64,000 nt of DNA from an uncultured Bacteroidales bacterium (GCA_902799685.1 CADCBO010000002.1:96269-160268); one strand, 5' to 3'. Positions 15,582-23,347 are shown, counted from the first letter of the stretch. The notes: generated by a model from the sequence alone, not told the origin. Translations and numbers: made by a program.

Positions 15582-15914
15582 ATGATGTATAAGATTAGCG
15601 AATCTGGTCCTGTGCCATTGACGTATACAGATATAGAAATACATCAACTCATAGATGATTTCATTAAGGAATCAAAAGGAGAGTTCTCATATAAACGAAT
15701 ATGTGATTATATAGTATCTATGGCTAAACAAGATGGAAAATTAGAGGGAGCTCCTTATGCAGAGTACCGGAGCTTTGAAATAAGTATTAGTGATGGATAT
15801 ACTATTAGCAGAGTTTTATGGGAAAAGATTTGGAATAAAGAAATAATAATAGCCTTTGGTGAGAATTCGTATCGGGGCTATAGTAATGGTGATACAAGAT
15901 TTATCAAAGTCTAA
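15582..15914 (+). CDS. hypothetical protein, paralogue of the protein at 21818-22108
   Basis: A 110-residue protein. Residues about 13-50 (YTDIEIHQLIDDFI ... ICDYIVSMAKQDGK) line up with residues 9-46 of the 96-residue protein at 21818-22108 (YSDQRLRVLVEEYI ... ACAYVLYWAMEDGH). Both also share a later helix and a short C-terminal strand. The family is unknown to me; it looks like a small helical accessory protein. The gene is 21 bases after the SecB-like gene, with AAGGAGC as a possible ribosome site. Confidence 0.55.
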   Translation: MMYKISESGPVPLTYTDIEIHQLIDDFIKESKGEFSYKRICDYIVSMAKQDGKLEGAPYAEYRSFEISISDGYTISRVLWEKIWNKEIIIAFGENSYRGYSNGDTRFIKV

Positions 15915-16041
15915 TGAAAAAAGTATTTTGATAATGATTTCTGTAATGAAGAAACTGTATTAAGCCCTCAAGGAAACACAATACATATAATAAAAGGATC
16001 AAAAAGGACTAATAATATTATAAATCAAAAATCAATTAATT

Positions 16042-16341
16042 ATGACATCAATTACTGATTTTGAAAACTGGATAGAAATGTTAGATTTGGAAGACTTTGA
16101 AGAAGTCGATTCTTTATATCAATCGGTACGTAACGTATCAGATTATGGAGAGTATAAAACGATAGAAGGAAGAAGCGCAGGTTCTTACGTTGTAACCGCA
16201 TCTGTATTGGATGTGAATTTATTCTTAGCATCAGAGAAAGCACGGCAAGCATTCTTAAAGTATATTGAAAGTACTTTTTGTGAAGGAGAAATGGAGGAGG
16301 CATGGTATGCCGTTAAAAGGGCAAATGCAAAAGATGACTGA
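16042..16341 (+). CDS. small hypothetical protein upstream of a decayed DUF3990-like gene
   Basis: A 99-residue acidic protein with no recognised motif. It sits directly upstream of the broken DUF3990-like sequence, in the place usually held by a short partner gene in such pairs, so it may be an orphaned antitoxin-like partner. That is inference from position. Confidence 0.5.
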   Translation: MTSITDFENWIEMLDLEDFEEVDSLYQSVRNVSDYGEYKTIEGRSAGSYVVTASVLDVNLFLASEKARQAFLKYIESTFCEGEMEEAWYAVKRANAKDD

Positions 16342-16373
16342 ATGTAATAAGGGTACAGTGGAGTTTAACTCCA

Positions 16374-16666
16374 ACAACCTCGGTTGTGTTAGGTAAAGAT
16401 AGACTCAGATCTAGTGATAATGATTATGACTGGCTTGGACACGGCATATATTTCTGGGAGAACAATCAGAAACGAACATTGCGGTGGGCGCAAGAAAACG
16501 CGACTCGTCCAAACTCAAAGATTAAAAACCATGAGTATTAGGTGCAGTGATAGGTTAGGGGGGTATGCTTTGATTTGATAGACTCACAGTATTTCTCAGA
16601 ATTAAAACATGGTTATAATGCATTATATTTTCCTAGGACAATGGATTTGTTATATGGGAATCCATA
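16374..16666 (+). pseudogene. decayed DUF3990-like gene
   Basis: One frame from 16374 reads SVVLGKDRL, then DYDWLGHGIYFWE and LRWAQENA before stopping. Another resumes downstream with FDLIDSQYFSELKHGY and NALYFPRTMDLLYGNP. The L-G-x-G-I-Y-F-W motif is typical of DUF3990-type proteins, which resemble ADP-ribosyltransferase toxins. At least one frameshift and several stops separate the blocks, and the 3' end is lost. A different intact DUF3990-like gene is at 62464-62946. Confidence 0.65.
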
Positions 16667-16722
16667 GATATTTTTATAGAGGTATAGCTGCTTCGTGAAT
16701 TAAGATCGAGTATATTTAAAGT

Positions 16723-17238
16723 ATGGCAAATAGATATTACTTAAACGAACAACAGTATCCACGTACAGGGAACTGTGTGTTTATAAGCCACCAGAAGAAT
16801 GATAAGGAAATAGCGAAGAAGATAGCTGATTATATCAACAAAAGTGGAGTTGATATCTACTTTGACGAATATGACATCAGTATCAATCGTGATGACCCGA
16901 AGAGCATTGTTAATGCTATAAAAACTGGTATTAGAAGAAGCTCACACATGTTATGCATTCTTTCTCAAAATGCACTTGATTCGAAGTGGATGCCTTGGGA
17001 AATTGGGTATGGTTATGACCGTTTGCATGTTGCTGGTATAACGGTAAAGGAATTGTCAAAAAGTGACTTGCCTGAATACCTGCAGATTGTCCCTGTGTTG
17101 CGAGGTACTAAATCACTTAATGAGTATATTTCTAATACAGCTGGTCGAATTGAGGATTCAATGATTCGGGAACAGAAATTATTCTCAGCTTCCATGTTTA
17201 ATCATCCACTTGATGCAGTTCTCGATTGGCAGATGTAG
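16723..17238 (+). CDS. TIR-domain protein, first gene of a four-gene TIR operon
   Basis: A 171-residue TIR protein. It has a CVFISHQKNDKE first strand and box 1, a YFDEYDISIN strand and loop, and KWMPWEIGYGYDR near residue 88 with the putative NADase Glu. The next gene begins directly after its stop codon. In architecture it resembles the TIR at 11058-11594, but its neighbours differ. Probably it senses infection and makes a nucleotide signal for the SLOG protein encoded next. Confidence 0.8.
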   Translation: MANRYYLNEQQYPRTGNCVFISHQKNDKEIAKKIADYINKSGVDIYFDEYDISINRDDPKSIVNAIKTGIRRSSHMLCILSQNALDSKWMPWEIGYGYDRLHVAGITVKELSKSDLPEYLQIVPVLRGTKSLNEYISNTAGRIEDSMIREQKLFSASMFNHPLDAVLDWQM

Positions 17239-19212
17239 TTGACCATTAAGAAAACTATAGTGAAGACGCCATTATCTATACATATTCTATATCACACTGC
17301 TTATAGAGACGGAGTGCAGGTTTACTCCATGCTTTATAAAACGCTTTGCCGCAATTCTGTGAGTCCGTTCATGGATGGTCTTGATATACCTGTGTATTTC
17401 CAGACCGGAGATGATAGTGGTCTTACGTCAATGGCAGACGTTGGTAGCGAGAAGACTCTCATACTGCTACTGATAGACATCAATATGTTCTGCTCATCTA
17501 TTTGGCGTGGCTATGTTCAGAACTTGCTAAAGAATAATACAGATGACAAGTTAAAGGTAGTTGGTGTTAAACTTGATAGTCATGCGTTCACATTTTTGGA
17601 GGGAGTTAGCAAAGACCAGATGATAGTCCTCCAGTCAGAGAGTATAATGGATAACATTGATGAGTTTAAGACTCGTTTGTTTGAATTCATTATTCGTTAT
17701 CTAGGAGGCGCTAAAACAGAGAAAGTGTCTATTTTCATCAGCCATTCAAAGCGAGATAAAGGAAATACAGGCGAAGTTATGGCTAAAGAGGTGCGTCAGT
17801 TCCTATTTGCAGACACTAAACTCCGAAGCTTCTTTGATGTTAACGATATCCTGGATGGCTACCAGTTTGATCAACAGATTAAGGAAAACGTCAGGGAGTC
17901 TCTTATATTAGTGTTATTTACTGATACGTATTCTTCACGTGAATGGTGTAGAATTGAAGCTCTTACAGCCAAGGAACATATGAAGCCGATGGTTGTTGTG
18001 TCACAGTTGCAAGAAGGAGCGGAGCGTTTGTTCCCATATATTGGGAATGTTCCAAGCATCGTTTTTCACAATGATTGGCGACCCGTAATAAATTTGTTGC
18101 TTAGAACGGCAATCGATTATATTTATGAATCGCAGTTGTTAGAATCTCTTTGCGATGATCATTCTACTTACCTGCCATATCCGCCAGAAGCTCACAGCCT
18201 TTCTATTTTGGGAGATGACAAGACGACCGTTTACTATCCTGAGCCACCTCTTGGTAACGAGGAGATGGAGGTATTAAGTTCCATTGCTGAAAAGATGACA
18301 ACAAAGAAAACATTCAAGACTCCAATGGAAAAGCAGGCGGCAGCCAATAAGTTAAACGAAGCCCAAATCGCTATTTCTGTTTCCGACAGCGAAGATTTAC
18401 CTTTACTTGGTATTGGAAGGGATATGCTGTGTGATTTGACCGTAGAATTGTCGCGTCACATTTTGAAAGCAGGAGGCAAGATGATATATGGGGGTGACCT
18501 ACGTAAGGATGGTTATACCAAACTATTCCGCGATTTGTCAGATCAATACGGCAAGTATGAGAAAGAGAAAAAGAATGTTTTCTATTTTACAAACTATCTT
18601 GCATGGCCACTATACAACCAAATGTCAATGGTGGATAAAGCTGATTATTTAAGTTGTCGTGTACAGTTGGAGGAATGTCATCCTTCTGCAGCTGTTCCAT
18701 TTGATTTAAAGAAAGAATTTGTTCCTCCAGTTGATGTTAGTTTGCGCTATATGTGGGCTACGTCTCTGACCGTTATGCGCCAGCTGGCTGAAGAACAAGC
18801 CAAGGCACGAGTATTAGTGGGTGGTAAGGTAAAAGGCTTTTTGGGTAGGATGGCTGGAATAGTTGAAGAGTTTATCACAGCTAAGCAAGCAAACCATCCC
18901 GTTTATTTGATTGGCGGATTTGGTGGAGCGACGAAGCTCCTGTCTGATATTATAGAGAAAAAGAAAGACGTTAAAGCAGATGTCTTGCTGGATATAGCAT
19001 GTGAGGATGCTAAATATAAAGAACTCTATGAGTATTATAAATCAAAAGGGTCTCAAATTGATTATTCAATTCTTGATATTATAAGCGTAGGAGATCTCAA
19101 AAACAACGGTCTTTCTGATGAAGAGAATCTGAGATTGTTCCATTCTGTGAATATCATGGAGATAGTGTCTCTAGTGTTGAAAGGACTTTCAAAAACGTTA
19201 AACCATGCATAG
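17239..19212 (+). CDS. TIR-TIR-SLOG protein, candidate Thoeris-like effector
   Basis: A 657-residue protein. Residues about 10-145 form a TIR-like domain in which the usual W-x-x-E site reads SSIWRGYVQ, so the catalytic Glu seems absent. Residues about 158-300 form a standard TIR domain (VSIFISHSKRDKG; REWCRIEALTAKEH with the Glu). Residues about 370-657 look like a SLOG Rossmann domain (ISVSDSE, then ILKAGGKMIYGGDLR, later VYLIGGFGGATKLL). SLOG domains bind the nucleotide signals made by TIR enzymes in Thoeris systems. The likely start is TTG 17239, immediately after the previous stop, or GTG 17251. It overlaps the next gene by eight bases. It is probably the signal-activated NADase effector. 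Confidence 0.72.
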   Translation: MTIKKTIVKTPLSIHILYHTAYRDGVQVYSMLYKTLCRNSVSPFMDGLDIPVYFQTGDDSGLTSMADVGSEKTLILLLIDINMFCSSIWRGYVQNLLKNNTDDKLKVVGVKLDSHAFTFLEGVSKDQMIVLQSESIMDNIDEFKTRLFEFIIRYLGGAKTEKVSIFISHSKRDKGNTGEVMAKEVRQFLFADTKLRSFFDVNDILDGYQFDQQIKENVRESLILVLFTDTYSSREWCRIEALTAKEHMKPMVVVSQLQEGAERLFPYIGNVPSIVFHNDWRPVINLLLRTAIDYIYESQLLESLCDDHSTYLPYPPEAHSLSILGDDKTTVYYPEPPLGNEEMEVLSSIAEKMTTKKTFKTPMEKQAAANKLNEAQIAISVSDSEDLPLLGIGRDMLCDLTVELSRHILKAGGKMIYGGDLRKDGYTKLFRDLSDQYGKYEKEKKNVFYFTNYLAWPLYNQMSMVDKADYLSCRVQLEECHPSAAVPFDLKKEFVPPVDVSLRYMWATSLTVMRQLAEEQAKARVLVGGKVKGFLGRMAGIVEEFITAKQANHPVYLIGGFGGATKLLSDIIEKKKDVKADVLLDIACEDAKYKELYEYYKSKGSQIDYSILDIISVGDLKNNGLSDEENLRLFHSVNIMEIVSLVLKGLSKTLNHA

Positions 19213-19810
19213 GGTATTTGTTTGTTATCATCATAAGAATGACCAACTGTTTAAGGAAACTCTCATCAGCTGGGCTGAGAAGAATCAAGTTTTTATTGAT
19301 GGCTCTGTCGGGTTAGGTGAGATACCCGAAGAATGGGACGATCAAAAGGTTAGAGAACATATTCGTGATGAGTATCTTCGTGACACAACTGTAACAATCG
19401 TTTTAGTTGGGACGGAAACTAAGTTCAGAAAACATGTAGATTGGGAGATCTATTCCAGTATGCATGATGGTAAGAAAAATAAGAAATCAGGAATCATTGT
19501 AATTCTGTTACCTTCTGCGAAGAGCTGTTATTATACATGTGGTTTCAATAACGAGAAAGCGACAATCTATCCCGAGCAGCAATCATGGATCACAATTGAC
19601 GAACGTTCTGAATACGAACAACGCTATCCCTATATGCCTGCGAGGATTATTGATAATCTGTTGAAAAAAGGAGTGAATATTTCTGTGATAAACTGGGATA
19701 AAGTCAACGTTGAGAACCTCAAGCTGATGATTGACAATGCTTATGATAATAGGGCAAAGCAAGATTATGATATGTCTCGTCCAATGAGAGAACGTAACCA
19801 TAACTTGTAG
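19205..19810 (+). CDS. TIR-like (ThsB-type) protein
   Basis: A 201-residue protein of the ThsB/DUF1863 TIR-like branch. It starts with HRVFVCYHHKNDQLFKETL and has HVDWEIYSSMHDG near residue 78 containing the expected Glu. Its start lies inside the end of the TIR-TIR-SLOG gene, so translation is coupled. It likely acts as one of two signal-generating sensors for the SLOG protein. Confidence 0.75.
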   Translation: MHRVFVCYHHKNDQLFKETLISWAEKNQVFIDGSVGLGEIPEEWDDQKVREHIRDEYLRDTTVTIVLVGTETKFRKHVDWEIYSSMHDGKKNKKSGIIVILLPSAKSCYYTCGFNNEKATIYPEQQSWITIDERSEYEQRYPYMPARIIDNLLKKGVNISVINWDKVNVENLKLMIDNAYDNRAKQDYDMSRPMRERNHNL

Positions 19811-19823
19811 AAACTGTAACGTA

Positions 19824-20375
19824 ATGGAGAGTATGAAGAGAAAGGTTTTTTATAGTTTCCACTACGCTAATGACTCTTGGCGTGCTGGACAAGTGAGAAA
19901 TATAGGTGTGGTTGAAGGTGATGCACCGCTTACATCCAATAAGTGGGAAGAAGTGAAACAAAAGGGAGATGCCAACATTCTGAAATGGATTCAAGACAGT
20001 CTTGTTGGTAAATCATGCTTGGTCGTTTTAATTGGCGAAAAGACTTCAGAGCGAAAGTGGTGTAATAAAGAAATAGAGGAGGCATGGCGTGCAGGAATGG
20101 GTATTGTAGGAATATATATACATAATTTGAAAGATGTTCTTGATAATCAGAGTAAAAAGGGAAGTAATCCTTTTAGGGCTTTCTATATAGATAAAACTTA
20201 TACTTATATAGCTAAACGAGACCACAGGGCAGATGATAATGAAATCTTGTTATCTTTAGTTTGTCAAGCATATGATCCTCCCTATGTGACAAGTACCAAT
20301 GTTTATAAGTACATATCTGACCATATTGAAGAATGGGTAGAGGAGGCGATTAGAATCAGGAAGATGTATCCTTAA
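19824..20375 (+). CDS. TIR-like (ThsB-type) protein, last gene of the TIR operon
   Basis: A 183-residue TIR-like protein with KVFYSFHYANDSWRAGQVRN at the start and KWCNKEIEEAWRAG near residue 77. That pattern is typical of ThsB-like proteins that occur next to other TIR genes. An internal ATG (19833) is an alternative start. No gene follows for a kilobase, so it ends the operon. Two ThsB-like proteins in one operon suggest recognition of different triggers. Confidence 0.75.
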   Translation: MESMKRKVFYSFHYANDSWRAGQVRNIGVVEGDAPLTSNKWEEVKQKGDANILKWIQDSLVGKSCLVVLIGEKTSERKWCNKEIEEAWRAGMGIVGIYIHNLKDVLDNQSKKGSNPFRAFYIDKTYTYIAKRDHRADDNEILLSLVCQAYDPPYVTSTNVYKYISDHIEEWVEEAIRIRKMYP

Positions 20376-20428
20376 ACAGTAATTTGCGGGCTAACAGTTA
20401 TTCTATGTCTGGAGTGGGGCAAGAAGAG

Positions 20429-20462
20429 AAAACGGTACCAAACAGAACCGTCCCCAATGGCA
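20429..20462. repeat. REP-like palindrome type B
   Basis: GGTACCAAACAGAACCGTCCCCAATGGCA-type copy. The preceding TCTGGAGTGGGG is also present next to the copy inside the epimerase gene (12440s), so the repeated unit is longer than the palindrome. Confidence 0.65.
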
Positions 20463-20516
20463 TGAAGTCTGTGCTTATCTTAGCAAACTAGATCTTCAGA
20501 TTGAGGTGTGGCCTAA

Positions 20517-20675
20517 TGTAATATTGGATCGTAGCACAGAAAGCCTAGCAATAGGCAGGCAGTCAAGTTTCTTGTAATACAGATAGACGTACGGAGAAAA
20601 TAATAAAGTCCGATAAGCGGTTTTATAGGCGTGCAAAAGATAGCGGCGTAGCCGCTGCGAGGCCGGAGGCCGAGT
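20517..20675. repeat. interspersed repeat copy 2 (diverged, long form)
   Basis: Left part ATTGGATCGTAGCACAG ... CTTGTAATACAGATAGACG, right part CCGATAAGCGG to a GC-rich palindrome. The same order occurs in copy 3 (21190-21356). Only the right part is present in copy 1 (11955-12036). Confidence 0.65.
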
Positions 20676-20686
20676 GGGAGATGGCA

Positions 20687-20725
20687 AAATAGTACAAAAG
20701 GGGTCTGTCCCCTTTTGTACTATTT
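20687..20725. repeat. perfect REP-like type A palindrome, 17-bp arms
   Basis: AAATAGTACAAAAGGGG (20687-20703) and its exact complement (20709-20725) around a TCTGT loop, followed by more T. It is the most complete copy of type A and would also work as a bidirectional terminator. Confidence 0.85.
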
Positions 20726-20799
20726 TTTTTGGTGGTGGTGACTTATGGTATTGTGTGGGTGGGGGAAAAAGTAACTGTCGTCTTTGACATTGTATTGGA

Positions 20800-20882
20800 A
20801 AACGGTGCCAAATAGAACCGTCCCCAATGGCACTGTTTGGGAAAATGAGGCCAAAAAGAACCGTCCCCTTTGGCACTGTTTT
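20800..20882. repeat. two REP-like type B palindromes in tandem
   Basis: Copies at 20800-20838 (GGTGCCAAATAGAACCGTCCCC) and 20844-20882 (AGGCCAAAAAGAACCGTCCCC) lie five bases apart in the same orientation. Confidence 0.75.
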
Positions 20883-20907
20883 GTTGATAAGTTGGAGGGG
20901 GCTGAAA

Positions 20908-20939
20908 TTTGGCTAATAATTATATTATTAGTAACTTTG
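20908..20939 (+). promoter_or_regulatory. consensus Bacteroidales promoter
   Basis: TTTG (20908-20911), 20 bases, then TAACTTTG (20932-20939). This fits the -33 TTTG and -7 TAnnTTTG consensus with correct spacing. Transcription would start near 20945, where a long hairpin begins and no protein gene follows. Confidence 0.75.
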
Positions 20940-20944
20940 CGACG

Positions 20945-21145
20945 GCATATTATTTCTTATGAAATAATTTATGCTGTGTTCTGCGGACAGCTCTTGGATA
21001 GGAGATTGGACGTATCGGGTAGGGGGTATTTGCCCGAGTGAGGACGCTGCTTTTTCCGGATGGCCCTGATGTTGTAAGGAGGACGGTTCCTAAGGCTGAC
21101 GGTTGGGTCCGGGGAGGGCTTGAATTTTCTGCGCATTTTATGAAT
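20945..21145 (+). ncRNA. probable structured small RNA (6S-like candidate)
   Basis: From the predicted start site the sequence forms a hairpin (GCATATTATTTC with GAAATAATTTATGC, 20945-20974). GC-rich segments with further pairing follow, such as TCGGG/CCCGA (21017-21040) and GGAC/GTCC (21081-21113). It has no good reading frame; the best is a 32-codon frame at 20971. A strong dedicated promoter plus about 200 structured bases suits a stable regulatory RNA such as Bacteroidales 6S RNA. Identity is not proven by eye. Confidence 0.4.
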
Positions 21146-21153
21146 ACCCGTCC

Positions 21154-21187
21154 AAATAGTACAAAAGGGGACAGACCCCAATTGTAC
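21154..21187. repeat. REP-like palindrome type A
   Basis: AAATAGTACAAAAGGGGACAGACCCCAATTGTAC: right arm changed from CCCCTTTTGT to CCCCAATTGT, as in the copy at 13310. It may end the small RNA transcript. Confidence 0.7.
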
Positions 21188-21189
21188 AC

Positions 21190-21356
21190 AATTTGATATT
21201 GAATCGTAGCACAGAGAGCACTGCAAGTGGCAAATTGTCAGTTATCTTGTAATACAGACAGACGTACGGAGTAATTAATTATAAAGGCCCGATAAGCGGT
21301 CCCGATAAGCGAGCAAACGGTAGCGTCGCCAGCCGCAGCGAGGCCGCAGGCCGAAT
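21190..21356. repeat. interspersed repeat copy 3 (long form)
   Basis: Its right part (21282-21356) is almost identical to copy 1 upstream of the epimerase gene. Its left part (ATTGAATCGTAGCACAG ... TAATACAGACAGACG) matches copy 2. Like copy 1, it ends shortly before a gene start (21387). Confidence 0.7.
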
Positions 21357-21386
21357 GAGAATTAAATGAATTTAAAATAACAAGAT

Positions 21387-21794
21387 ATGCTATACAAGTT
21401 TGATATACTGTTTAAGAAAGAGCTGCGGGGCGGGGGCCTGAAGGTGGTCACTTACACCAGCCTGTTGCAGGAGCCGGAGGCGGCCTTCGGGGGCGAGGGC
21501 TTTGCCGATGCCGTGGGCCAGCTCTCTATGGTGCTGGACGGGCCCGAGGAGGGATTCTCCATCAATGCGCTCTACCGTAAATACCGTGCCGGGCTTGTGG
21601 GGCTCCAGAATGCCGCTCTGATAGGAAAGGACTTCCAGCCGTGCTTTGTGTTTTCCAGGCCCGATGACGTCCATTCCATCCAGATGCTCTGCCGCAGAGA
21701 AGATGGCACCACCTGCACCCTTGATACCCACTCCTTTGTGCTGCAGGTGAGCCAAGACGGCAAATGCACCATAACTTGTGGAGGTACAAATTAG
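21387..21794 (+). CDS. hypothetical protein
   Basis: A 135-residue soluble protein, not recognised. It is GC-rich compared with its surroundings, with a mixed alpha/beta pattern and a beta-rich end (DTHSFVLQVSQDGKCTITCG). The next small gene begins 23 bases downstream, so they form a pair. Both lie just after the third copy of the interspersed repeat. Regular codon use supports coding. Confidence 0.55.
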   Translation: MLYKFDILFKKELRGGGLKVVTYTSLLQEPEAAFGGEGFADAVGQLSMVLDGPEEGFSINALYRKYRAGLVGLQNAALIGKDFQPCFVFSRPDDVHSIQMLCRREDGTTCTLDTHSFVLQVSQDGKCTITCGGTN

Positions 21795-21817
21795 TTAAAC
21801 CCATATACAATACAGCA

Positions 21818-22108
21818 ATGACCCAAAACAACGCCATTGGAATAGACTATAGCGACCAGCGCCTGCGTGTGCTTGTAGAAGAGTACATCACCCAGCAGCG
21901 CGGCACCTTCAGCCTGCAGGGCGCGTGTGCCTACGTGCTCTATTGGGCGATGGAAGATGGCCACACCCTGCCCGCTGCGGGCGCCCTCTACCAGAGCGAT
22001 AAGCTGTCGCCCGCCGACTGCCAGCGTGTGAGCGCTGTGCTGCAGGAGATTGTCCGGGAGGGAAGGATTGCGGCCGATGGGGAGCAGTTTAAGAAGATAA
22101 CGAATTAA
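21818..22108 (+). CDS. hypothetical protein, paralogue of the protein at 15582-15914
   Basis: A 96-residue protein when started at ATG 21818; the frame opens upstream inside the preceding gene. Helix-rich, it shares the order Y-(S/T)-D ... (L/I)-(V/I)-(E/D)-(E/D)-(Y/F)-I ... A-x-x-DG with the 110-residue protein beside the toxin-antitoxin-chaperone set. Function unknown. The much higher GC content of this copy suggests a different recent history from its paralogue. Confidence 0.5.
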   Translation: MTQNNAIGIDYSDQRLRVLVEEYITQQRGTFSLQGACAYVLYWAMEDGHTLPAAGALYQSDKLSPADCQRVSAVLQEIVREGRIAADGEQFKKITN

Positions 22109-22204
22109 AGACAACAAGATATGCGGCAACTGACCTTTACGCGCAGTCAGTGCCGCGATGGGGCAGGAAGGTCTTCCGCACAGCCTGAATGCCCCAATCG
22201 TAAG

Positions 22205-22270
22205 GGCGGGGTTCCCGCTGGTCTCTCATAAGACAAAAAGGTTCAATAACAGCGGGCCCGCCTTCTTTAT
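22205..22270 (+). terminator. long hairpin terminator
   Basis: GGCGGG (22205-22210) and CCCGCTG (22214-22220), separated by a three-base bulge, pair with CAGCGGGCCCGCC (22250-22262) over 13 bp. A T-rich tail follows. It ends the small-gene pair and precedes the broken phosphoesterase gene by about 25 bases. Confidence 0.6.
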
Positions 22271-22293
22271 ATATTTCGCATAACAACATAGGC

Positions 22294-23312
22294 ATGAAAT
22301 TATTTACAATGCTTTCTATTATTGGGTGTCTTTTTGCTTCATCTTGTTACAGTGCAATTGTAGCGGAAGTCCAAATTGATCCCGTAAGAGAATTTGTTTT
22401 AGATAAACACTTGAATAGGACATCAGAGTATTTCGTTGTTTTTGGTGATATACAAGAGTATACAAAGCCTAATGAGAACTTAATCCAGTATTATGACAGT
22501 TCAATTAACTGGATATTCGAGCAGATTAAAGTTGGAGCCAATATTGTTAATATCTTACTAACAGGAGATATAACGAATGATAATGATGATGCTCAATGGC
22601 AGATGTTTGTTAATTCGACAGAAGTACTTGCTAAGGATATTCCTTATTTTGTGTGTACGGGCAATCATGACTATACGTGGGATAATCAGCAAACTGTGTT
22701 TGATAGATCAACTACTAAAATTAATGAATATGCTCATTTCCAATTATCCGATTCAAAGATAGTTGAATATTATTCACGGTCAAGTTTGGAAAATTTGTAG
22801 CAAAGTTGTCGGATTCAAAAGGAGTATATCTGTTAGTCCTTGAGTATTGTGCAAGTAAAGATGTTGTTAATTGGGCAAAGCATAATGTAGAGTCACATCC
22901 GGATGATTCTTTCATTTTGATGACACATGAATAGTTAGTGCGAAGAGGAGTAAGAGCAGAAACAAGCACTTATGCAAAATCTGAATATGTAAATTATAAA
23001 TTATATAGTTCACCTCAAGAAATATGGGAGATGCTAGTAAAGCAAAACAATAACATCCTATGTGTTCTATGTGGTCATGCTGGTTTTACGGGCAGATACT
23101 TCTCTTATAATCATGCTGGACGGAATGTCCCCAAGCTGATGTTTAATTTACAATATCAAGAAAACGGAGGAAATGGATTGATCCAGTTATGGGAGATACC
23201 TGCAGACTCGGATACAGTAAAGATTTGTGCATATAATACAATAACACGCGATTGGTTTATGTCTGATTCCACATCGGTTTCATTCAAATTTAAAAACTTC
23301 AAAGATTATTGA
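22294..23312 (+). pseudogene. broken metallophosphoesterase lipoprotein gene
   Basis: The first frame (22294-22800) has a signal peptide with lipobox (CLFASSC) and calcineurin-like phosphoesterase motifs: FGDIQ, LLTGDITND and FVCTGNHDYTWD. It then shifts frame near 22770-22800. The second frame continues the protein (VAKLSDSKGVYLLVLEYCA ... FILMTHE) but meets a TAG at 22932-22934. It then resumes to the end at 23312, with LCGHAGFTGRY as the last metal-binding motif. All expected blocks are present in order, so one ancestral gene of about 340 residues was broken by a frameshift and a nonsense change. Confidence 0.85.
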
Positions 23313-23322
23313 GTAAAAAAAA

Positions 23323-23347
23323 CAGTATTCAATTATTTGCAATACTG
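23323..23347 (+). terminator. short hairpin before the polysaccharide locus
   Basis: CAGTATT (23323-23329) and AATACTG (23341-23347) form a 7-bp stem with A-rich left and T-rich right flanks. It could act as a terminator in either direction, just upstream of the first capsule gene. Confidence 0.5.

Larger units (their letters stand above)
20376..21386. other. kilobase of repeats and a probable small RNA, no convincing protein gene
   Basis: This gap contains REP-like palindromes (20429, 20687, 20800, 20844, 21154), two copies of a longer interspersed repeat (20517-20675 and 21190-21356), and a strong promoter at 20908-20939 leading into a structured segment. The several minus-strand frames here are mutually overlapping and low in domain content. 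Before each long repeat a frame ending in RSTES...L-stop can be read (20517-20577 and 21190-21253), perhaps the vestige of one gene tail copied twice. Confidence 0.6.

Noticed and set aside
12461-21187. REP-like palindromes interpreted as ordinary terminators
   Set aside because: Some may terminate, but type B copies lack T runs, one lies inside a gene, and the same sequences recur ten times, so a repeat family is the better explanation.
20950-21226. two overlapping minus-strand frames (79 and 85 residues)
   Set aside because: They lie opposite a consensus promoter and a hairpin-rich transcript, overlap each other in different frames and run into REP DNA.
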